Source: an uncultured Spirochaetaceae bacterium
GTDB lineage: Bacteria > Spirochaetota > Spirochaetia > Treponematales > Treponemataceae
Assembly: GCA_902797925.1 (NCBI GenBank)
Contig: CADBUT010000067.1
Coordinates: forward strand, 1-8,117
DNA length: 8,117 nucleotides
Reading direction: 5' to 3'
Positions 6,063 through 8,117 of the stretch are shown here, in pieces; positions within the stretch are counted from its first letter, which is position 1, and each line of letters starts with the position of its first letter. A program made the position numbers and the translations under genes. The notes below the pieces were generated by a model. It made no database searches. It was given only the letters and a program-made list of their open reading frames with translations, and was not told where the DNA came from.

Positions 6063-6878
6063 TTATTTTATGTTGATCCAATGGCCGTGGTAATTGTCGA
6101 TTGTGTACATGGCGGCATCAACGCCTAAAACTTCGACTTTATCGCCGTTGTTGAGCCGGGCAATTTTCTTTCCGCTCAAGCCTGCCGAATCGCGGATATT
6201 CACTTTATCGTCAATGACGTAGGTAGTTTTTTCAAAATCGCGGGTGTAAGGAATGTAAGTCTTTATGCCGGCATCAAGCAGCAGCTTCTTCATTTCATCT
6301 GAGCGGGCATAAGACAAAAGATTGCATGTAGTCTGATATGATTTGCCGAAATTCTTGTCTTTATAGCTGACACAGACCGAATCATTGACATCGGAAACAA
6401 ATGGAATAATCGCCTTTGCCACTTCGACATAATCCTTATTGACAGCTTCTGCCAGCGGCGAAAGCGAATAAGACTGGCCGTTATAAGAGCAAAAATCAGC
6501 AAGCTCCTTTTTCCATTCCAGAACTTTTCTTACGGTTTCAGCATCATTATTGTTTACAAAATACGTCAGCGGATTGTTTTTTCCACTGTAAGACGGATAA
6601 GGAATTCCGTATGATTTATCAATTGCCTTCAAGCAGCTAAGAATAAAATCAGAATCTTTAGTGTCTGCAATCATCACGATTACAGGCTTTTCCCAATTGT
6701 CTTGATAATAATCAGGGTTCAGCTTGAAATTGAAAATATCATCAAGCTTGCTTGTGTCTTTTGTTTTTATTGCGGCTTGAAACAGCTTGTAGCTTTCTTG
6801 TTTTTCTGCATCTGTCTGCGGATAGACTTTAAGAAATGCAAAAGCAAAACAAGCAATAATCGTAATTATCTTTTTCAT
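6063..6878 (-). CDS. Exported ankyrin-repeat and SH3b protein, cut short by an in-frame stop
   Basis: The 271-residue product has a Lys-rich start and hydrophobic stretch (MKKIITIIACFAFAFLKVYP), a likely Sec signal peptide. Residues about 100-205 hold ankyrin-like units: NNPLTYFVNNNDAETVRKVL, then LSPLAEAVNKDYVEVAKAII, then CNLLSYARSDEMKKLLLDAG. An SH3b domain follows (about 217-271), with VNIRDSAGLSGKKIARLNNGDKVEVLG and WINIK at the end. TAA (6065-6063) then stops translation, yet the same frame continues ADGKTGYIFEKYLYQFEQ to a TAG at 6006-6008, exactly the missing last strands of SH3b. The product may thus be truncated, or read through, or the base may be a variant. ATG at 6878 was chosen because the signal peptide starts there; no Shine-Dalgarno is seen, and a -10-like TATACT lies 6 nt upstream. 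Function is unknown; protein binding at the envelope is likely. Confidence 0.85.
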   Translation of the reverse strand: MKKIITIIACFAFAFLKVYPQTDAEKQESYKLFQAAIKTKDTSKLDDIFNFKLNPDYYQDNWEKPVIVMIADTKDSDFILSCLKAIDKSYGIPYPSYSGKNNPLTYFVNNNDAETVRKVLEWKKELADFCSYNGQSYSLSPLAEAVNKDYVEVAKAIIPFVSDVNDSVCVSYKDKNFGKSYQTTCNLLSYARSDEMKKLLLDAGIKTYIPYTRDFEKTTYVIDDKVNIRDSAGLSGKKIARLNNGDKVEVLGVDAAMYTIDNYHGHWINIK

Positions 6879-6884
6879 GCGGCA

Positions 6885-6912
6885 AGTATAAACGCTCACC
6901 GAAAATTGCACA
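6885..6912 (-). promoter_or_regulatory. Possible promoter giving a near-leaderless ankyrin/SH3b mRNA
   Basis: On the minus strand TATACT (6890-6885, 5 of 6 to TATAAT) lies 17 nt after TTGTGC (3 of 6 to TTGACA). It ends only 6 nt before the ATG at 6878, so transcription would begin at or beside the start codon. This fits the lack of a Shine-Dalgarno sequence but is a weak prediction. Confidence 0.3.
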
Positions 6913-6956
6913 AGTTGCAAGAGAGCTTTGGCTTATGCGCACACGCTAAAAACAAT

Positions 6957-7043
6957 GCAGAACGGCGTTTTGCAGCACATTAATTTGCGGCAGGTTAATC
7001 TATAAGATTGCACCGGCAAAGCGGCTGCAAAACACGGTTAGAA
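6957..7043 (-). repeat. attC-like long imperfect palindrome
   Basis: On the minus strand the order is TTCTAAC (7043-7037), 3-nt spacer, GTTTTGCAGC (7033-7024), a 47-nt centre, GCTGCAAAAC (6976-6967), 3-nt spacer, GTTCTGC (6963-6957). The 10-bp inner arms are perfect inverted repeats, and AAC/GTT triplets sit symmetrically outside them. The centre pairs further (TTGC 6985-6988 with GCAA 7016-7019; AATCT 6997-7001 with AGATT 7005-7009) and has an unpaired base. This is the R-L-L-R plan of integron attC sites. The upstream R box fits YYYAAC, but the other box does not fit GTTRRRY, and the 3-nt spacers are shorter than usual. It begins 10 nt after the acetyltransferase stop. A plain transcription-end hairpin is the alternative; no T-tract is seen. 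Confidence 0.4.
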
Positions 7044-7053
7044 CGCCTAGCTT

Positions 7054-7533
7054 CTAATTTTCCCTATCTTTCCTATAAAACACAAATTCAGCATTTCGCT
7101 TATATTCAGTATAACCGAGTTTTTGATAAAACGAATTGGTGCGAACATTCCAGATTGGAGTGTCAAGAACAAAGGTTTTAGCTTCTGGAAAAAGAGCTTC
7201 TGCCGCCTGCATAAGCTTGATGCCATAGCCTTTTTTGAAATGCTCCGGATTCAAAAAGATTCTGGCGATTTCGACTTCGCTGCCCTTCGGTTTTCCATTC
7301 GGGATTAGAACTGCGCCACCAATAATTATGCCGTCTGAAAAAAAGCTGTACAAATATTTTGCACGGTTCATTCTGGAATAATATTGAGCAGATTTATAGC
7401 CGGGCGGCCCGCTGTTTTCTGCACCCCCGACTTTGGCATCTGTTTCAAAAGCCCATTTAGAAAACGCCGTGAGCATCATCACGTCTTTGCTTTGCGCTGG
7501 CAGCAGCTTTGTGTTTTCCTGCTTCTGATTCAT
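7054..7533 (-). CDS. GNAT-family N-acetyltransferase
   Basis: A 159-residue cytoplasmic acetyltransferase expected to move an acetyl group from acetyl-CoA to an amine; the substrate cannot be told. Motif A is seen as VEIARIFLNPEHFKKGYGIKL (87-107), where KKGYG (100-104) takes the role of the Q/RxxGxG/A pyrophosphate loop. Motif B follows as VRTNSFYQKLGY (130-141), with the Asn and Tyr typical of the family. The length is normal. ATG at 7533 was chosen because it lies 13 nt after the regulator stop; in-frame ATGs further upstream would make the gene overlap the regulator. The ribosome site is weak (GAGCTGG, about 8 nt upstream), so translation may be coupled to the regulator gene. A long attC-like palindrome begins 10 nt after the stop. 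Confidence 0.88.
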   Translation of the reverse strand: MNQKQENTKLLPAQSKDVMMLTAFSKWAFETDAKVGGAENSGPPGYKSAQYYSRMNRAKYLYSFFSDGIIIGGAVLIPNGKPKGSEVEIARIFLNPEHFKKGYGIKLMQAAEALFPEAKTFVLDTPIWNVRTNSFYQKLGYTEYKRNAEFVFYRKDREN

Positions 7534-7546
7534 AACGGTGTCCAGC

Positions 7547-8117
7547 TCATTTGCATGCGATGTAAACATCCATACTTTCGCCGTCTGTTTCAAAGCATGG
7601 AATTACGTCTTTTTCTTCGCGCTTAAGGCTGTTCACATTCATATAATCCATCAGAGTGTGATACGCGCCGGGAATGGCGACAAACGGATTTTCAAAAGGA
7701 CGCTCGATGTGAATCGCGGCATATTTGTGGTCGCCCTGCTCGTGAATTTCCAGCTGCTTGTTTGCAGGCTCAATCCCATCAGGTAAAATCCATGCGGCTG
7801 TGTAACCATGCATGTGATAAACATTTACCTGCTCCTGACTCAGAAACGGAAAATCCCAGCCGATTACTTTTGCGTTTTCAACACCGCTTTCTTTAGCATA
7901 TTTATAGACTCTTTCAAGCGCGTCTGCTTCTGGGTCTGTGCTCAAAACTGTGTGGCAGACATAGCGGAAGCCCTTCACTGTTTCGACCCGCAGATTTGAA
8001 TAAAGCTCATCCGGCTGGCACATATCGTCCCTGAAAAGATTATCAAGCGTGCAGTTAAAGATTTTGCAAAGCTCAAAGGCTTTTTCCATTTCGGGCATGG
8101 CTTCGTCTGTTTCCCAT
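7547..8117 (-). CDS. XRE-type HTH regulator with GyrI-like ligand-binding domain (N-terminus beyond window)
   Basis: The visible 189 residues begin at the window edge with WETDEAMPEMEKAFELCKIF, then NCTLDNLF. This is the second half of an XRE/Cro-type DNA-binding domain (compare family pattern WExGxxxP to SVSLDELL); the first helices lie outside the window. The remaining part, about 30-189, looks like a GyrI-like or AraC-effector small-molecule domain: a first strand (VETVKGFRYVCHT), a central helix, IGWDFP, and a closing strand GESMDVYIACK where family members often have MDxYIPV. Such proteins usually control drug-response or efflux genes upon binding a hydrophobic ligand. Stop TGA is at 7549-7547, 13 nt before the acetyltransferase ATG, so the two likely form one transcript. 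The internal ATG at 8098 is not the start, because it cuts the HTH. Confidence 0.85.
   Translation of the reverse strand, partial: WETDEAMPEMEKAFELCKIFNCTLDNLFRDDMCQPDELYSNLRVETVKGFRYVCHTVLSTDPEADALERVYKYAKESGVENAKVIGWDFPFLSQEQVNVYHMHGYTAAWILPDGIEPANKQLEIHEQGDHKYAAIHIERPFENPFVAIPGAYHTLMDYMNVNSLKREEKDVIPCFETDGESMDVYIACK

Noticed and set aside
6840..6878. Lipoprotein lipobox (IIAC, Cys at residue 10) in the ankyrin/SH3b protein
   Set aside because: Only nine residues precede the Cys, too few for a normal lipoprotein signal peptide; a Sec signal is more likely.
7538..7786. Plus-strand open frame opposite the regulator gene
   Set aside because: It is the shadow of a well-supported minus-strand gene and has no recognisable domain.

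Overview
The window looks like an accessory-rich stretch of a moderate-GC bacterial chromosome, most likely a host-associated spirochaete of the Treponema type. This is an inference, not a proof. It rests on the style of the Cache-type chemoreceptor, a fused ECF transporter core, an ankyrin/SH3b exported protein and many small palindromic repeats between genes. There is no rRNA, tRNA, CRISPR array, transposase or integrase in the window.

Layout. Positions 1-191 hold 23-bp tandem repeats and a two-stem palindromic repeat that ends beside the stop codon of a chemoreceptor gene (minus strand, 192-2315). Positions 2316-2700 are a divergent intergenic region with two more copies of the two-stem repeat. 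It also holds candidate promoters for the chemoreceptor and for a plus-strand pair. That pair is a 772-residue fusion of both ATPases and the transmembrane T subunit of an energy-coupling-factor (ECF) transporter (2701-5019), followed 16 bp later by a zinc-ribbon NUDIX hydrolase (5036-5575). Positions 5576-6005 contain no gene but several palindromes, including an 88-bp element bounded by 9-bp inverted ends.

The rest is on the minus strand. An exported ankyrin-repeat/SH3b protein (6063-6878) has an in-frame TAA that cuts off the last 18 codons of a recognisable SH3b fold. Upstream of it is an 87-bp palindrome with the arm order of an integron attC site, which begins just after the stop of a GNAT acetyltransferase (7054-7533). 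The acetyltransferase lies 13 bp behind an HTH (XRE-type) regulator with a GyrI-like ligand domain (7547 to the window end, N-terminus missing).

How they may work together. The ECF core and the NUDIX enzyme look like one transcription unit, but no substrate-binding S component is present, so the core probably serves S proteins encoded elsewhere. The regulator and acetyltransferase look like a small ligand-responsive resistance or modification module. Points most worth a second look are the nonsense codon inside the SH3b domain, the attC-like palindrome, the two-stem dispersed repeat, and a perfect 15-bp palindrome inside the coding sequence of the ECF linker.
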